Source: Marmoricola sp.
GTDB taxonomy: Bacteria; Actinomycetota; Actinomycetes; Propionibacteriales; Nocardioidaceae
Assembly: GCA_025964775.1 (NCBI GenBank)
Contig: JAOPYE010000025.1
Span: 1-64,000 of the forward strand
DNA: 64,000 nt
Direction of reading: 5' to 3'
The notes beneath the pieces are model-generated. The model made no database searches. It was not told where the DNA came from and worked only from the letters and a program-made list of their open reading frames with translations. Below, piece after piece: positions 1-9,061 of this stretch. The position numbers were made by a program, and so were the translations under genes. How positions within the stretch are numbered: position 1 is the first letter of the stretch; each line of letters starts with the position of its first letter.

Positions 1-812
1 AGCTCGAGCAGGCAGGCTGCCACGTGGTCTACGGGCTGGTCGGCCTCAAGACCCACTGCAAACTCGCGATGGTGGTGCGGCAGGAGGCCGACGGGATCCG
101 CCGCTACACCCACATCGGGACCGGCAACTACAACCCGAAGACGGCCCGGCTGTACGAGGACTTCGGCCTGCTGACGATCAACGAGGCGATCGGCGAGGAC
201 GTCGCCCACCTGTTCAACAACCTGTCGGGCTGGTCTCGCAACGCCTCCTACGAGCAGCTCATGGTCGCGCCCGACTCGGTGCGCTCGGGCCTGATAGGCC
301 GCATCCGCGCCGAGGTGGCCAACCACCAGGCCGGGCTGCCGGCCCGGGTCCGGCTCAAGGCGAACTCGGTGGTCGACGAGGCCATCATCGACGAGCTCTA
401 CCGGGCTTCGCGCGCCGGCGTGCCCGTCGACCTTCTGGTCCGAGGCATCTGCTCGCTGCGGCCCGGCGTCCCCGAGCTCAGTGAGCTGATCTCGGTACGC
501 TCGGTGCTCGGCCGCTTCCTGGAGCACAGCCGGATCTTCTGGTTCGAGAACGGCGGCACACCGGAAGCCTGGATCGGCTCGGCCGACATGATGCACCGCA
601 ACCTGGACCGTCGGGTCGAGGTGCTGGTGAAGCTCCCCAGCGCCGACCTGGTGGCCAAGGTCGGCAACGTGTTCGACCAGGCCTTCGACCCGCACACGGC
701 CGCCTGGACCCTGTCCGCCGACGGCACCTGGCACGCCGTGACCTCGCCGGACGGTCAGCCGATGATCGATCTGCAGGGCGCCGAGATCGCTGCGCGACAC
801 CGGCGTCGCTGA
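1..812 (+). CDS. ppk: Polyphosphate kinase 1, C-terminal part (5' end outside window)
   Basis: PPK1 reversibly transfers the gamma-phosphate of ATP onto the polyphosphate chain. The reading frame is open from base 3, so about 269 C-terminal residues are present and the start lies to the left. Both catalytic-domain histidines of the family can be placed: the one in [12 protein letters not shown] (residue 18 of the fragment) and the autophosphorylated one in [10 protein letters not shown] (residue 37). Further family blocks are [17 protein letters not shown] and [16 protein letters not shown]. The protein ends in a basic tail (RHRRR). The mutT1-type gene lies nearby at 2968; ppk - mutT1 neighbourhood is also seen in mycobacteria (Rv2984-Rv2985), which fits a phosphate island with pst further on. 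Confidence 0.96.
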   Translation, partial: LEQAGCHVVYGLVGLKTHCKLAMVVRQEADGIRRYTHIGTGNYNPKTARLYEDFGLLTINEAIGEDVAHLFNNLSGWSRNASYEQLMVAPDSVRSGLIGRIRAEVANHQAGLPARVRLKANSVVDEAIIDELYRASRAGVPVDLLVRGICSLRPGVPELSELISVRSVLGRFLEHSRIFWFENGGTPEAWIGSADMMHRNLDRRVEVLVKLPSADLVAKVGNVFDQAFDPHTAAWTLSADGTWHAVTSPDGQPMIDLQGAEIAARHRRR

Positions 813-879
813 GAGCCGATCTGTCCGGATAAGGTCGCGTGGGGGCTCGCCTTGACCACGCAACCGAAGGAAGACCTCG

Positions 880-1812
880 ATGAGGCAGTACGGCCCCGGC
901 AACCCGCTCGTCCTGAGCCACATCCCGAAGACCGCGGGCACGTCGTTGACCGCCGCCCTGGTCGACGCGCTCCAGCCCGAGGTCTTCGCGCACGGCATGG
1001 ACCAGTCGCTGGCCGGCGGCTACGACAGGTTCGACCAGTTCGACGCCAAGACGCGCGAGTGGATGTACCTCTCCCCCGATGAGCTCCCGGCGGACGCGAC
1101 GCTGGTGGCCGGCCACATCGGGCCCGCGACGACGCTCGGCCGTTTCCCGCACGCCGACCACATCACGTTCCTGCGCAATCCCGAGGTGCGGGTGCTCTCC
1201 CAGTGGATGCACCTCCGTGCGCTGACCGAGTTCGACATCCGTCGCTGGGGCCCCGGGGCGGGCGCGGTCCGGATCGGCTGGGGATCCCTGCGCCAGTACC
1301 TGGAGCACGAGCAGGTGGCGCCGAACAACGACAACACGATCGCCCGCTTCCTGGCCTGGCCGCACGACGCCATGCCGGGCAACGACTTCATCGCCGAGAG
1401 CGACGACGAGGCCGTCCTCGAGGCAGCTCGCGCGCGCCTGGACGCGATGGCCCACGTCGACCTCGTCGAGAACACGGGCTTCGTCGCCGACTTCGCGACC
1501 TGGCTCGGACGACCGCTGTCGGAGGCCCGCCTCAACGAACGGGCCTTCATCCCGAAGAAGATGCGCCCCGACTTCGACGCCGAGCTGGACGCGTCGACCC
1601 GCGAGCTGATGGCGTACCGGACCCGTATCGACCGCCGGCTCTGGCAGCACGTGGCCGACCGGGTCCTGCCCGGCCAGGACCACCAGGCGATCCTCGACGC
1701 GTCGCTGGGCCGGGCGGTGGGCCGGTACGTCGACTCGTTCGACAACCCGGTGCCCTGGCGCCGGCCGGTGCGCAACGCGGTGGCGTTCTTGTACAACAGT
1801 TGGGTGCGTTAG
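880..1812 (+). CDS. Sulfotransferase family-2-like protein
   Basis: 310 residues starting at ATG 880, with GGAAG about 9 bases upstream. The N-terminus carries LSHIPKTAGTSL (residues 12-23), the 5'-phosphosulfate-binding loop of PAPS-dependent sulfotransferases (pattern HIPKTAGTS). A second block, FLRNPEVRVLSQW near residue 96, fits the 3'-phosphate-binding Arg...Ser motif (usually FLRDPVERVLSQ). No signal peptide is visible, so a cytosolic enzyme transferring sulfate from PAPS to an unknown acceptor (glycan or small molecule) is inferred. It stands alone between ppk and a minus-strand gene; no sulfate-activation genes are in the window. The family call is firm, the substrate unknown. Confidence 0.85.
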   Translation: MRQYGPGNPLVLSHIPKTAGTSLTAALVDALQPEVFAHGMDQSLAGGYDRFDQFDAKTREWMYLSPDELPADATLVAGHIGPATTLGRFPHADHITFLRNPEVRVLSQWMHLRALTEFDIRRWGPGAGAVRIGWGSLRQYLEHEQVAPNNDNTIARFLAWPHDAMPGNDFIAESDDEAVLEAARARLDAMAHVDLVENTGFVADFATWLGRPLSEARLNERAFIPKKMRPDFDAELDASTRELMAYRTRIDRRLWQHVADRVLPGQDHQAILDASLGRAVGRYVDSFDNPVPWRRPVRNAVAFLYNSWVR

Positions 1813-1818
1813 TCACCG

Positions 1819-1850
1819 GGTTTCGACACGCTCGGTCCCGGCTTCGTTCC
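1819..1850. repeat. Dispersed intergenic element, type C copy
   Basis: The stretch between the sulfotransferase stop and the next stop codon contains TCGACACGCTCGGTC (1823-1837), followed by CGGCTTCGTTCCTC. The same 15-mer occurs in reverse complement at 43117-43131, where it is also followed by a near-identical CGGCCTCGTTCCTC block. It is related to the shorter TTCGACAAGCTCA elements elsewhere in the window. Confidence 0.6.
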
Positions 1851-2927
1851 TCAGCAGGTGGCGAACAGCACCGGACCGTCGTTGACCGCTGACAGCACGT
1901 AGCCGGTCGGGGTCCTCGGGGCGAACTCGAGTCGCACCGCGGCACCGTCGGTGCGTGACGCCGTCAGCTTCAGATCGTCGCTGAACGTCCCGCCCCGACC
2001 CGGCGCCGACCCGACCGCGAGACGTGCTCGCGCCCGCAGGTTCTCCCGCGCGTCGCTGTCGTTCTCGAATCCTTCCAGGACCGTGAGGTTCCGGTTCGCA
2101 CCCAGCGCCATCACGAGTCCGGTGAGCGGGGTGATCTTTCCGGCCCGGGTCACCAGGGTGTCCGCCTCGTTCTGGGCATCCTGGTCGGCCGAGGACATCG
2201 CCAGGTCGCTGCAGGCGAAGTCGCGCGTCCACACCATCGCTGCCGCAGGTTCGCCTGCCTTGTCGACCAGGCTGGCGGTCGAATCGAGGCTGGCCAACGA
2301 GGCACCGTGGCCCTCGGCGACCGCGGCCGCCGTACGGGCGTAGGACTCCTGGTCGCTCGTCACGATCAGGCCCTTGTCGGCCAGCACGGCGACGTACTGG
2401 ACCTCGGGCGAGAGCATCGGATCGACTCCGGCGACGAGGTCCGTGCCGCCCAGCCAGACTCCGGTCTTCGAGGGCGGCCGCGTGAAGCCCATCGCTTCGA
2501 GGTCGTTCTCGACGCTGGTGAAGTCGAAGCCGTCCGGCATCCGCGCGACCAGCGCCGCGCCCGCCGGGGCCTGCGCGTAGGCCTCCCACTGCATCGTGGC
2601 CGGGGAGAACCCGAAGTTCTTCTGGAGCGAGGCTGCCGAGTCGTCAACGCTGGAGACAGACGAGAGGTCGCTGTCGTAGCCCTTCGAGATCAGCCTGTTG
2701 ACCAGCGCGGCTGACGGGTTGTCGCTGCTCGCGACGCCCAGGCGACGGCGTACCGCGGCCCAGTCGGTGAACGAGAGGCGCAGCGTGGCCGCCGGAACGA
2801 CGTCGAGGGCACGGCTGAAATCACTGCGGTGGGCCTCGTGCCACAGCCGCACCACACCCGCGACCATCGCGAGGACGACGACGACGGTGAGAAGCATCTC
2901 GGCAGCGACTCGCAGACGTTTCCCCAC
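1851..2927 (-). CDS. Hypothetical membrane-anchored protein
   Basis: About 358 residues. I chose GTG at 2927 because GGGGAA lies 6-9 bases upstream and because a longer start would run into the divergent NUDIX gene (ATG 2968). After a basic stretch (GKRLRVAAEM) comes one transmembrane segment at residues 9-27 (MLLTVVVVLAMVAGVVRLW). The rest looks extracytoplasmic, soluble and rich in Ala/Ser/Asp, with no motif I recognise. It contains one Cys near residue 226. An exported anchored protein of unknown function is the most that can be said. It is transcribed divergently from mutT1 across about 40 bp, so the two may share a control region. Confidence 0.75.
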   Translation of the reverse strand: MGKRLRVAAEMLLTVVVVLAMVAGVVRLWHEAHRSDFSRALDVVPAATLRLSFTDWAAVRRRLGVASSDNPSAALVNRLISKGYDSDLSSVSSVDDSAASLQKNFGFSPATMQWEAYAQAPAGAALVARMPDGFDFTSVENDLEAMGFTRPPSKTGVWLGGTDLVAGVDPMLSPEVQYVAVLADKGLIVTSDQESYARTAAAVAEGHGASLASLDSTASLVDKAGEPAAAMVWTRDFACSDLAMSSADQDAQNEADTLVTRAGKITPLTGLVMALGANRNLTVLEGFENDSDARENLRARARLAVGSAPGRGGTFSDDLKLTASRTDGAAVRLEFAPRTPTGYVLSAVNDGPVLFATC

Positions 2928-2967
2928 GGTGCTTCCCCTATCCTCGGCTGCCGGTGAGACTAGCCGC

Positions 2968-3873
2968 ATGGCCTCCAAGGACCTGCGCCCCGCCGTCACC
3001 TTCCCGGCTCGCAAGCCCGACGTCGTTGCCGCCGGTGCGATCGTGCACCGCAAGGACAACGGCGGGGAGGTTCTGCTCGTCCACCGCCCCAAGTACGACG
3101 ACTGGGCCTGGCCGAAGGGCAAGCAGGATCCCGGCGAGCACGTGACGGCGACAGCGGTGCGCGAGGTCCTCGAGGAGACCGGCGTCGAGATCCGCCTGGA
3201 CCGGCCCCTGCCGCCGCAGTTCTACGGGATCACCGGCGACCGGACCAAGACCGTGCACTACTGGGTGGGACGGGTCGTCGGCGACCCGGACGTGTCCGGC
3301 TACCCCGTCAACGAGGAGATCGACCAGGTCGGCTGGTTCGGCCTCGACAAGGCCCGGCAGATGCTCACCTACGCCGATGACATCGAGCTCCTCGACCGCG
3401 TCGAGCGCAAGCCGAAACGGACCAACGCCCTGATCGTCGTACGGCACGCCCGGGCGACGAAGCGCGCCACCTGGCGCGGCTCGGACGACGAGCGGCCACT
3501 GACCACCGTCGGGCGGCTCCAGGCCCGGAGCCTGATCCCGGTCCTCTCGGCGTACGGGGTCACCCGGATGGTGTCCTCGGACAGCCTGCGCTGCCTGCGC
3601 ACCATCACTCCCTACGCGCGCGACCACGTCCTGGGCATCGACGCGACCGCCGGCCTCAATGAGGACGACGCGACCGCCGTGACGATCGCGTCAGCGGTCG
3701 ACGGGCTGATCGCCGGCAAGGAGAACGCCGTGGTGTGCAGCCACCGGCCGGTGCTGCCGGTCATCTTCGAGAACCTCGGCCTCCGCGAGGAGCCGTTGGC
3801 ACCCGGCGAGATGGTCGTCTGCCACCACCGCAAGGGACGCGTGGTGGCGACCGAACGGTTCCAGGTCCGCTGA
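2968..3873 (+). CDS. mutT1: NUDIX hydrolase with C-terminal histidine phosphatase domain (MutT1 type)
   Basis: 301 residues. The N-terminal half is a NUDIX domain: the box GX5EX7REUXEEXGU is met by G51, E57, R65, E66, E69, E70 and G72 (GKQDPGEHVTATAVREVLEE then TGVEI). The C-terminal half begins with LIVVRHARATKR near residue 152, the catalytic RH of the histidine phosphatase superfamily, and later has CSHRPVLPV. This two-domain layout is that of mycobacterial MutT1, which hydrolyses 8-oxo-dGTP and diadenosine polyphosphates. Sanitising oxidised nucleotides is inferred by family. The position between ppk and pst matches the ppk - mutT1 adjacency in M. tuberculosis. ATG 2968 is preceded by only a weak GGTGAG ribosome site. 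Confidence 0.93.
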   Translation: MASKDLRPAVTFPARKPDVVAAGAIVHRKDNGGEVLLVHRPKYDDWAWPKGKQDPGEHVTATAVREVLEETGVEIRLDRPLPPQFYGITGDRTKTVHYWVGRVVGDPDVSGYPVNEEIDQVGWFGLDKARQMLTYADDIELLDRVERKPKRTNALIVVRHARATKRATWRGSDDERPLTTVGRLQARSLIPVLSAYGVTRMVSSDSLRCLRTITPYARDHVLGIDATAGLNEDDATAVTIASAVDGLIAGKENAVVCSHRPVLPVIFENLGLREEPLAPGEMVVCHHRKGRVVATERFQVR

Positions 3874-3967
3874 CGCGGCCACGTTCACCTCCGTACCTCC
3901 GCGCCACCGGGGAAGGTGCCTCACATTGTCGATTTCACGCTCAGCAACCACCAGATGGCGGCCTTGC

Positions 3968-3989
3968 GTTCACCTTGCGTTCACCTTCC
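3968..3989 (+). promoter_or_regulatory. PHO box (PhoP site) upstream of pstS
   Basis: Two adjacent 11-bp direct repeats, GTTCACCTTGC (3968-3978) and GTTCACCTTCC (3979-3989), match the actinobacterial PHO-box unit (GTTCACC core, 11-bp spacing). A third isolated unit, GTTCACCTCCG, lies at 3883-3893. A plausible -10 (TGATAT, 4008-4013) sits about 18 bases after the box. Phosphate-starvation induction of pstSCAB by PhoR/PhoP is inferred. Confidence 0.88.
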
Positions 3990-4060
3990 GCGCGCAGGCG
4001 TGTCACTTGATATTCCTACGTTCGGTGATGACATACCGCTGAAGACAACAGGAGATTCCC

Positions 4061-5152
4061 GTGAACCGCACTGTCCTTCGACGCGTGGCCGCCCCCAGCC
4101 TCGTCGCACTTGCTCTCGGACTCGCAGTATCCGCATGTGGCGCCAGCAACGAGTCCGGTGGGTCGTCCGGTTCCCTGTCGGGGACCCTCAAGGGCGCGGG
4201 CTCGAGCGCGCAGGAGGCCGCCATGGCCTCGTGGCGTGCCGGATTCCAGACCGCCAACGCTGGCGTCACCGTCAACTACGACCCCTCCGGGTCCGGTGCG
4301 GGCGTCCTCGGCTTCAACTCCGGCGCCGTCGACTTCGCCGCCTCCGACGCAGCGCTCGACCCCACCAAGGGTGAGGTCGCCGCTGCCAAGTCCCGCTGCG
4401 GCGCCAACGCGCTCGAGGTCCCGGACTACGTCAGCCCGATCGCGGTGATCTACAACCTGAGCGGCGTCTCGAAGCTGCAGCTCTCGGCCGCCACGATCGC
4501 CGGGATCTTCGACGGCAAGATCAAGAAGTGGAACGACCCGGCCATCGCCGCGGAGAACCCCGGCGCCCAGCTGCCCTCCGGCGCGATCACCCCGGTGCAC
4601 CGCTCGGACGAGTCGGGTACGACGAAGAACTTCACCGACTACCTGTCCAAGGCCGCCGGTGGCGCCTGGACCTTCCCTGCCGACAAGGTGTGGCCGCTGA
4701 AGTCCGGTGAGGCCGCGAACGGCACCTCCGGCGTGGTGGCGGCCGTCAAGGCCGGCGCCGGCAGCATCGGGTACGCCGACGAGAGCCAGACGGCCGGTCT
4801 GACCGCCGCGTCGATCAAGGTCGGCAGCGTCTACACCGCTCCGTCCGCCGCGGGTGCCGCCAAGGCGCTCGACGTCTCGCCGATCGACACCACCCGCACC
4901 CAGGGCGACCTGGCCATCAAGGTCGACCGCACCACGACCGAAGCCGGCGCGTACCCGCTGTTCCTGGCGTCGTACCTGATCGCGTGCCCGACCTACGACA
5001 AGGCGAAGGCTGACCTGGTCAAGGGCTTCCTGAGCTACATCATCAGCACGGCGGGCCAGGCTGAAGCAGCCAAGAACGCCGGTTCGGCTCCGCTCCCGGC
5101 ATCGCTGCAGGCGAAGGCCGCGGCGATCGTCGACACGATCTCGGCCAAGTGA
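4061..5152 (+). CDS. pstS: Phosphate ABC transporter substrate-binding lipoprotein PstS
   Basis: 363 residues, GTG start at 4061 behind AGGAG. The N-terminus is a lipoprotein signal peptide: basic MNRTVLRR, a hydrophobic stretch, and lipobox AVSAC with lipidated Cys26. The mature protein shows PstS blocks: LKGAGSSAQEAAM, NYDPSGSGAGV, FAASDAAL, PVHRSDESGTTKNF. These carry the Ser/Thr/Asp/Arg residues that bind phosphate. It captures inorganic phosphate outside the membrane and delivers it to PstCA. It heads the pstSCAB operon and follows the PHO box; 19 bases separate it from pstC. Confidence 0.97.
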   Translation: MNRTVLRRVAAPSLVALALGLAVSACGASNESGGSSGSLSGTLKGAGSSAQEAAMASWRAGFQTANAGVTVNYDPSGSGAGVLGFNSGAVDFAASDAALDPTKGEVAAAKSRCGANALEVPDYVSPIAVIYNLSGVSKLQLSAATIAGIFDGKIKKWNDPAIAAENPGAQLPSGAITPVHRSDESGTTKNFTDYLSKAAGGAWTFPADKVWPLKSGEAANGTSGVVAAVKAGAGSIGYADESQTAGLTAASIKVGSVYTAPSAAGAAKALDVSPIDTTRTQGDLAIKVDRTTTEAGAYPLFLASYLIACPTYDKAKADLVKGFLSYIISTAGQAEAAKNAGSAPLPASLQAKAAAIVDTISAK

Positions 5153-5171
5153 TCCACGAGGTCAACGCTCC

Positions 5172-6104
5172 GTGAGCACTGCGCAGACGGAGACCGGATC
5201 GCCCAAGCGTCGCTTGGGCGATCTGGTCTTCGCCAACCTCACGCTCGCCGCCGGCGTCCTGATCCTGATCGCCCTCGCAGGCGTCGCGATCTTCCTGACC
5301 GTCGAGGGCGCACCTGCCCTCGGCGCAGGGTCGAGTGACCTCAGCGGTCACTCCAACTTCCTCACCTACGTCGCACCCCTGGTGTTCGGCACGTTGCTGG
5401 CTGCGCTCATCGCGCTGCTGATCGCGCTGCCACTCTCCCTCGGCGTCGCGCTCGCTGTGTCGCACTTCGCGCCGCGTCGCGTCGCGGTCCTGATCGGGTA
5501 CGTGGTCGACCTGCTCGCCGCGGTCCCGTCGGTCGTCTACGGCCTGTGGGGCATCCTCGTCCTCGGTCCGCGCCTGATCCCGGTGTACGCCTGGCTGTCC
5601 GCGCACGCGAGCTGGATCCCGTTCTTCGGCGGGACGCCGTCGAACACGGGCCGCACCATCCTGACCGCCTCGATCGTGCTGGCGATCATGATCATCCCGA
5701 TCATCACCGCGATCACCCGCGAGATCTTCAGCCAGACGCCGCGCCTCAACGAGGAAGCGGCCCTGGCCCTCGGCGCCACCCGCTGGGAGATGGTCCGCCT
5801 CGCGGTGCTGCCCTACGGCCGCTCGGGCATCGTCTCGGCCGCCATGCTGGGTCTGGGCCGGGCGCTCGGCGAGACCATGGCAGTGGCCCTGGTGCTCTCG
5901 GCCAGCGGCGTGGTGACCTTCCACCTGATCTCCTCGACCAACCCGTCGACGATCGCGGCGAACATCGCCCTCACCTTCGCCGATGCCTCCGGGGTCCAGC
6001 GCAACGCGCTGATCGCCTCGGGCCTGGTGCTCTTCCTGATCACGTTCGTCGTCAACTTCAGCGCCCGGGCGATCGTCGCCCGCTACGAACCGGGGAGCAA
6101 GTGA
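5172..6104 (+). CDS. pstC: Phosphate ABC transporter permease PstC
   Basis: 310 residues, GTG start at 5172. About six transmembrane segments are visible, starting with residues 20-42 (FANLTLAAGVLILIALAG). The cytoplasmic EAA loop reads NEEAALALGATRWEMV (around residue 197), the contact to the PstB ATPase. The large periplasmic loop (VEGAPALGAGSSDLSGHSN) is typical of PstC. It forms the channel together with PstA. Its TGA stop overlaps the pstA ATG by one base within ATGA, which implies translational coupling. Confidence 0.97.
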   Translation: MSTAQTETGSPKRRLGDLVFANLTLAAGVLILIALAGVAIFLTVEGAPALGAGSSDLSGHSNFLTYVAPLVFGTLLAALIALLIALPLSLGVALAVSHFAPRRVAVLIGYVVDLLAAVPSVVYGLWGILVLGPRLIPVYAWLSAHASWIPFFGGTPSNTGRTILTASIVLAIMIIPIITAITREIFSQTPRLNEEAALALGATRWEMVRLAVLPYGRSGIVSAAMLGLGRALGETMAVALVLSASGVVTFHLISSTNPSTIAANIALTFADASGVQRNALIASGLVLFLITFVVNFSARAIVARYEPGSK

Positions 6105-7168
6105 TGACCGACCTCGACACCGCACCACACACGGCGGTGGCCCTGCGCGGGGGCCACCTCCCGCGGTACGCGCCGGCGATCGCAGGCGTCGTCGCGATCG
6201 CTGCCGGCGCCCTGATCGGCATCACCGTGCACTGGAACCTCGCCGGGATCGCGATCCTGGCTGTGCTGCTCTACATGGTCGGACTCACGATCTGGTCGCG
6301 ACTCGTCGAGAACGCGCGACGCGCGACCGACCGCCTGGTGACCTCACTCGTCTGGGTCGCCCTCTCGCTGGCCTTCATCCCGCTGTTCTCGCTGCTCTAC
6401 GAAACCGTCTCGAAGGGCGCCGGCGCGATCAACGGCAAGTTCCTGACCTGGACGATGCGCAACGTGATCGACGCACCGGGCGGTATCTACCACGCGATCG
6501 TCGGCACGCTGCTGATCACCCTGGCCGCGACCGTGATCGCCGTACCCGTCGGCCTGCTCTCGGCGATCTACCTGGTCGAGTACGGCGGCCCGTCCCGGCT
6601 TGCCCGCTGGATCCGGTTCCTCGTCGACGTGATGACCGGTATCCCCTCCATCGTGGCCGGCCTGTTCGCCTACGCGCTGTTCTCGCTGATCATCGGCCCC
6701 GGAACCCAGTTCGGCATCGGCGGCGGTGTCGCCCTGTCGCTGCTGATGATCCCGATCGTGGTGCGCTCGACCGAGGAGATGCTCAAGCTCGTTCCGCACG
6801 ACCTGCGCGAGGCGTCGTACGCCCTGGGCGTGCCGAAGTGGAAGACGATCGTCAAGGTGGTGCTGCCGACCGCGATGGCCGGGATCATCACCGGAGTGAC
6901 CCTGGCGATCGCCCGCGTCATCGGTGAGACCGCACCACTGCTGATCATCTGCGGCAGCACGGACTCCCTGAACACCAACCTGTTCCACGGACAGATGACG
7001 AGCCTGCCGGTGTTCATCTACACCAGCTACACCCAGGCCGGCGCCAACCCCGAGATCCTGCAGAAGATGGCCTGGGGCGCGGCTCTGGTGCTGATCGTCA
7101 TCGTGATGGTGCTGAACGTCCTGGCGCGGGTCGCCGGGCGTTTCTTCGCACCCAAGACCGGACATTGA
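6104..7168 (+). CDS. pstA: Phosphate ABC transporter permease PstA
   Basis: 354 residues, starting at ATG 6104 inside the pstC stop. The protein is longer than E. coli PstA because two extra membrane segments (residues 23-65) precede the core. The core has a segment around [17 protein letters not shown], then [14 protein letters not shown] and the EAA loop [17 protein letters not shown]. It pairs with PstC to form the phosphate channel. The stop overlaps a TTG that could start pstB, but the better pstB start lies 9 bases downstream of it. Confidence 0.96.
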   Translation: MTDLDTAPHTAVALRGGHLPRYAPAIAGVVAIAAGALIGITVHWNLAGIAILAVLLYMVGLTIWSRLVENARRATDRLVTSLVWVALSLAFIPLFSLLYETVSKGAGAINGKFLTWTMRNVIDAPGGIYHAIVGTLLITLAATVIAVPVGLLSAIYLVEYGGPSRLARWIRFLVDVMTGIPSIVAGLFAYALFSLIIGPGTQFGIGGGVALSLLMIPIVVRSTEEMLKLVPHDLREASYALGVPKWKTIVKVVLPTAMAGIITGVTLAIARVIGETAPLLIICGSTDSLNTNLFHGQMTSLPVFIYTSYTQAGANPEILQKMAWGAALVLIVIVMVLNVLARVAGRFFAPKTGH

Positions 7169-7176
7169 GGAAAGAC

Positions 7177-7956
7177 ATGGCCAAGAGCATCGACGTCTCT
7201 GACCTGAACATCTACTACGGCGACTTCCTCGCGGTGGAGAACGTCAACATGACGATCACCGCGCGGTCGGTGACCGCCCTGATCGGCCCGTCCGGTTGCG
7301 GGAAGTCCACCTTCCTGCGGACCCTGAACCGGATGCACGAGGTGATCCCGGGCGCTCGCGTGCAGGGCAAGGTCCTCGTCGACGGCCAGTCGCTCTACGA
7401 CCCCCAGGTGGACCCGGTGGAAGTACGCCGCATGGTCGGCATGGTCTTCCAGCGTCCCAACCCGTTCCCGACGATGTCGATCTACGAGAACGTGCTGGCC
7501 GGACTGAGGCTGAACAACAAGCGGCTCTCCAAGTCCGACGCCGACACGGTCGTGGAGCGCTCGCTGCAGGGCGCGAACCTCTGGACCGAGGTCAAGGACC
7601 GGCTCAACAAGCCGGGAATGGGCCTTTCCGGCGGTCAGCAGCAGCGCCTGTGCATCGCCCGCGCGATCGCTGTCGAGCCGCAGGTGCTGCTGATGGACGA
7701 GCCCTGCTCGGCCCTGGACCCGATCTCGACCTCGGCCGTGGAGGACCTCATCCACGAGCTCAAGGAGCAGTACACGATCGTCATCGTCACCCACAACATG
7801 CAGCAGGCCGCCCGGGTCTCGGAGGACACCGCGTTCTTCAACCTCTCGGCCGCCGGCAAGCCCGGTCGACTGGTCGAGATGAACCCGACCAAGAAGATCT
7901 TCAGCGTCCCCGACGAAGAGGCCACCGAGGCCTACATCTCCGGTCGGTTCGGGTAA
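7177..7956 (+). CDS. pstB: Phosphate ABC transporter ATPase PstB
   Basis: 259 residues. ATG 7177 was chosen because GAGGAAAG sits directly upstream, whereas a possible TTG at 7165 has no such site. Visible motifs are Walker [10 protein letters not shown] (residues 37-45), Q-loop [11 protein letters not shown], signature LSGGQQQR, Walker B VLLMDEP and the H-loop VTHNM. The conserved [13 protein letters not shown] after Walker B is typical of PstB. It energises phosphate import through PstCA on the cytoplasmic side. Last gene of the pst operon, followed by a strong hairpin. Confidence 0.97.
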   Translation: MAKSIDVSDLNIYYGDFLAVENVNMTITARSVTALIGPSGCGKSTFLRTLNRMHEVIPGARVQGKVLVDGQSLYDPQVDPVEVRRMVGMVFQRPNPFPTMSIYENVLAGLRLNNKRLSKSDADTVVERSLQGANLWTEVKDRLNKPGMGLSGGQQQRLCIARAIAVEPQVLLMDEPCSALDPISTSAVEDLIHELKEQYTIVIVTHNMQQAARVSEDTAFFNLSAAGKPGRLVEMNPTKKIFSVPDEEATEAYISGRFG

Positions 7957-7973
7957 TCAAGAGCCGTCGTACG

Positions 7974-8037
7974 GGTAGTCCGGAGCAAGAAGCACGTCCC
8001 GTCGGCACTCAACTGGTGCTTCTCGCTCCGGACTACC
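7974..8037. terminator. Long bidirectional hairpin between pstB and pit
   Basis: Arms 7974-7995 and 8016-8037 form a 22-bp stem (GGTAGTCCGGAGCAAGAAGC and its complement) with a single G-T type mismatch and a 20-base loop. There is no T-run. It lies between two convergent genes and would stop transcription from both sides; it may also be a processed transcript end. Confidence 0.75.
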
Positions 8038-8050
8038 GGGTCGCCTCTGA

Positions 8051-9058
8051 TCAGGGCAGCTGGAAGACGTGCCGCATCACGACGTAGCAGAGCGCTGCGG
8101 CGGTGCCTGCGGCCGGGAAGGTCAGCAGCCACGCCACCAGGATGGAGCGTGCGACTCCCCACCTGACGGCCGAGAACCGCTTGGTCGCCCCGGCGCCCAT
8201 GATCGCCGAGGTGATCGTGTGCGTGGTCGAGATCGGCGCCTGCCAGATGTACGCCGTGGCGTAGAGCACCGTGGCGCCGACGGCTTCGGCGGAGAACCCG
8301 CGAGCAGGGTCGAGATCGATGATCTTGCGTCCCAGGGTGCGCATGATCCGCCAGCCGCCGGAGTAGGTGCCCAACGAGATGGCTGAGGCCGAGCAGATCA
8401 CGATCCACAACGGGAGCGAGTCGGTCGAGCTGGCATGCCCGCTGATCACCAGGGACAGGAAGATCACGCCCATCGTCTTCTGCGCGTCCTGGAGTCCGTG
8501 ACCCAGCGCCAGAGCCGAAGCGGAGACGGTCTGCATCAGCCGGAACCCCCGGAAGACCCGATGCGGGTTGCGCCTGCGGAAGATCCACATGATCGCGAGC
8601 ATCATCGCGAAGGCAAGCAGGAAGCCGACCAGCGGTGAGGCGATCATCGGGACGACGACCTTGTCCGTGATCGTGTGCCAGTGCACGGTGGCGCCCGCGA
8701 CGAGCGCAGCGCCGACCAGCCCGCCGATCAGCGCGTGCGTCGAGGACGACGGCAGTCCGAAGTACCAGGTCACCAGGTTCCACACGATCGCGCCGACCAG
8801 TCCGGCGAGCACGATCACCAGCCCGTGGTTCGCGGACAGCTTCTGGGTGCTGATCACGTCGCTGACGGTGTGTGCGACCTTCTGACCGAGCAGGGCACCG
8901 ACGAAGTTCATCACCGCGGCCAGGATCAAGGCGATGCGCGGGGTCAGCGCCCGGGTCGAGATCGAGGTCGCGATCGCGTTGGCTGCGTCGTGGAAACCGT
9001 TCGTGTAGTCGAAGGTGAGCGCGACGGCAACCACTGCCACCACGATGGCAAGGGTCAC
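8051..9058 (-). CDS. pit: Inorganic phosphate transporter, PiT family
   Basis: 335 residues with about ten hydrophobic segments. The N-terminal PiT signature YTNGFHDAANAIATS (residues 18-32) and the internal repeat GHGLQDAQKTMGVI are clear; the family couples phosphate or metal-phosphate uptake to protons or Na+. The GTG start at 9058 lies 3 bases after the stop of the upstream DUF47 gene, so the two form an operon. Pit supplies low-affinity uptake when phosphate is plentiful, next to the high-affinity Pst system that converges on it. Confidence 0.95.
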   Translation of the reverse strand: MTLAIVVAVVAVALTFDYTNGFHDAANAIATSISTRALTPRIALILAAVMNFVGALLGQKVAHTVSDVISTQKLSANHGLVIVLAGLVGAIVWNLVTWYFGLPSSSTHALIGGLVGAALVAGATVHWHTITDKVVVPMIASPLVGFLLAFAMMLAIMWIFRRRNPHRVFRGFRLMQTVSASALALGHGLQDAQKTMGVIFLSLVISGHASSTDSLPLWIVICSASAISLGTYSGGWRIMRTLGRKIIDLDPARGFSAEAVGATVLYATAYIWQAPISTTHTITSAIMGAGATKRFSAVRWGVARSILVAWLLTFPAAGTAAALCYVVMRHVFQLP

Positions 9059-9061
9059 CGC

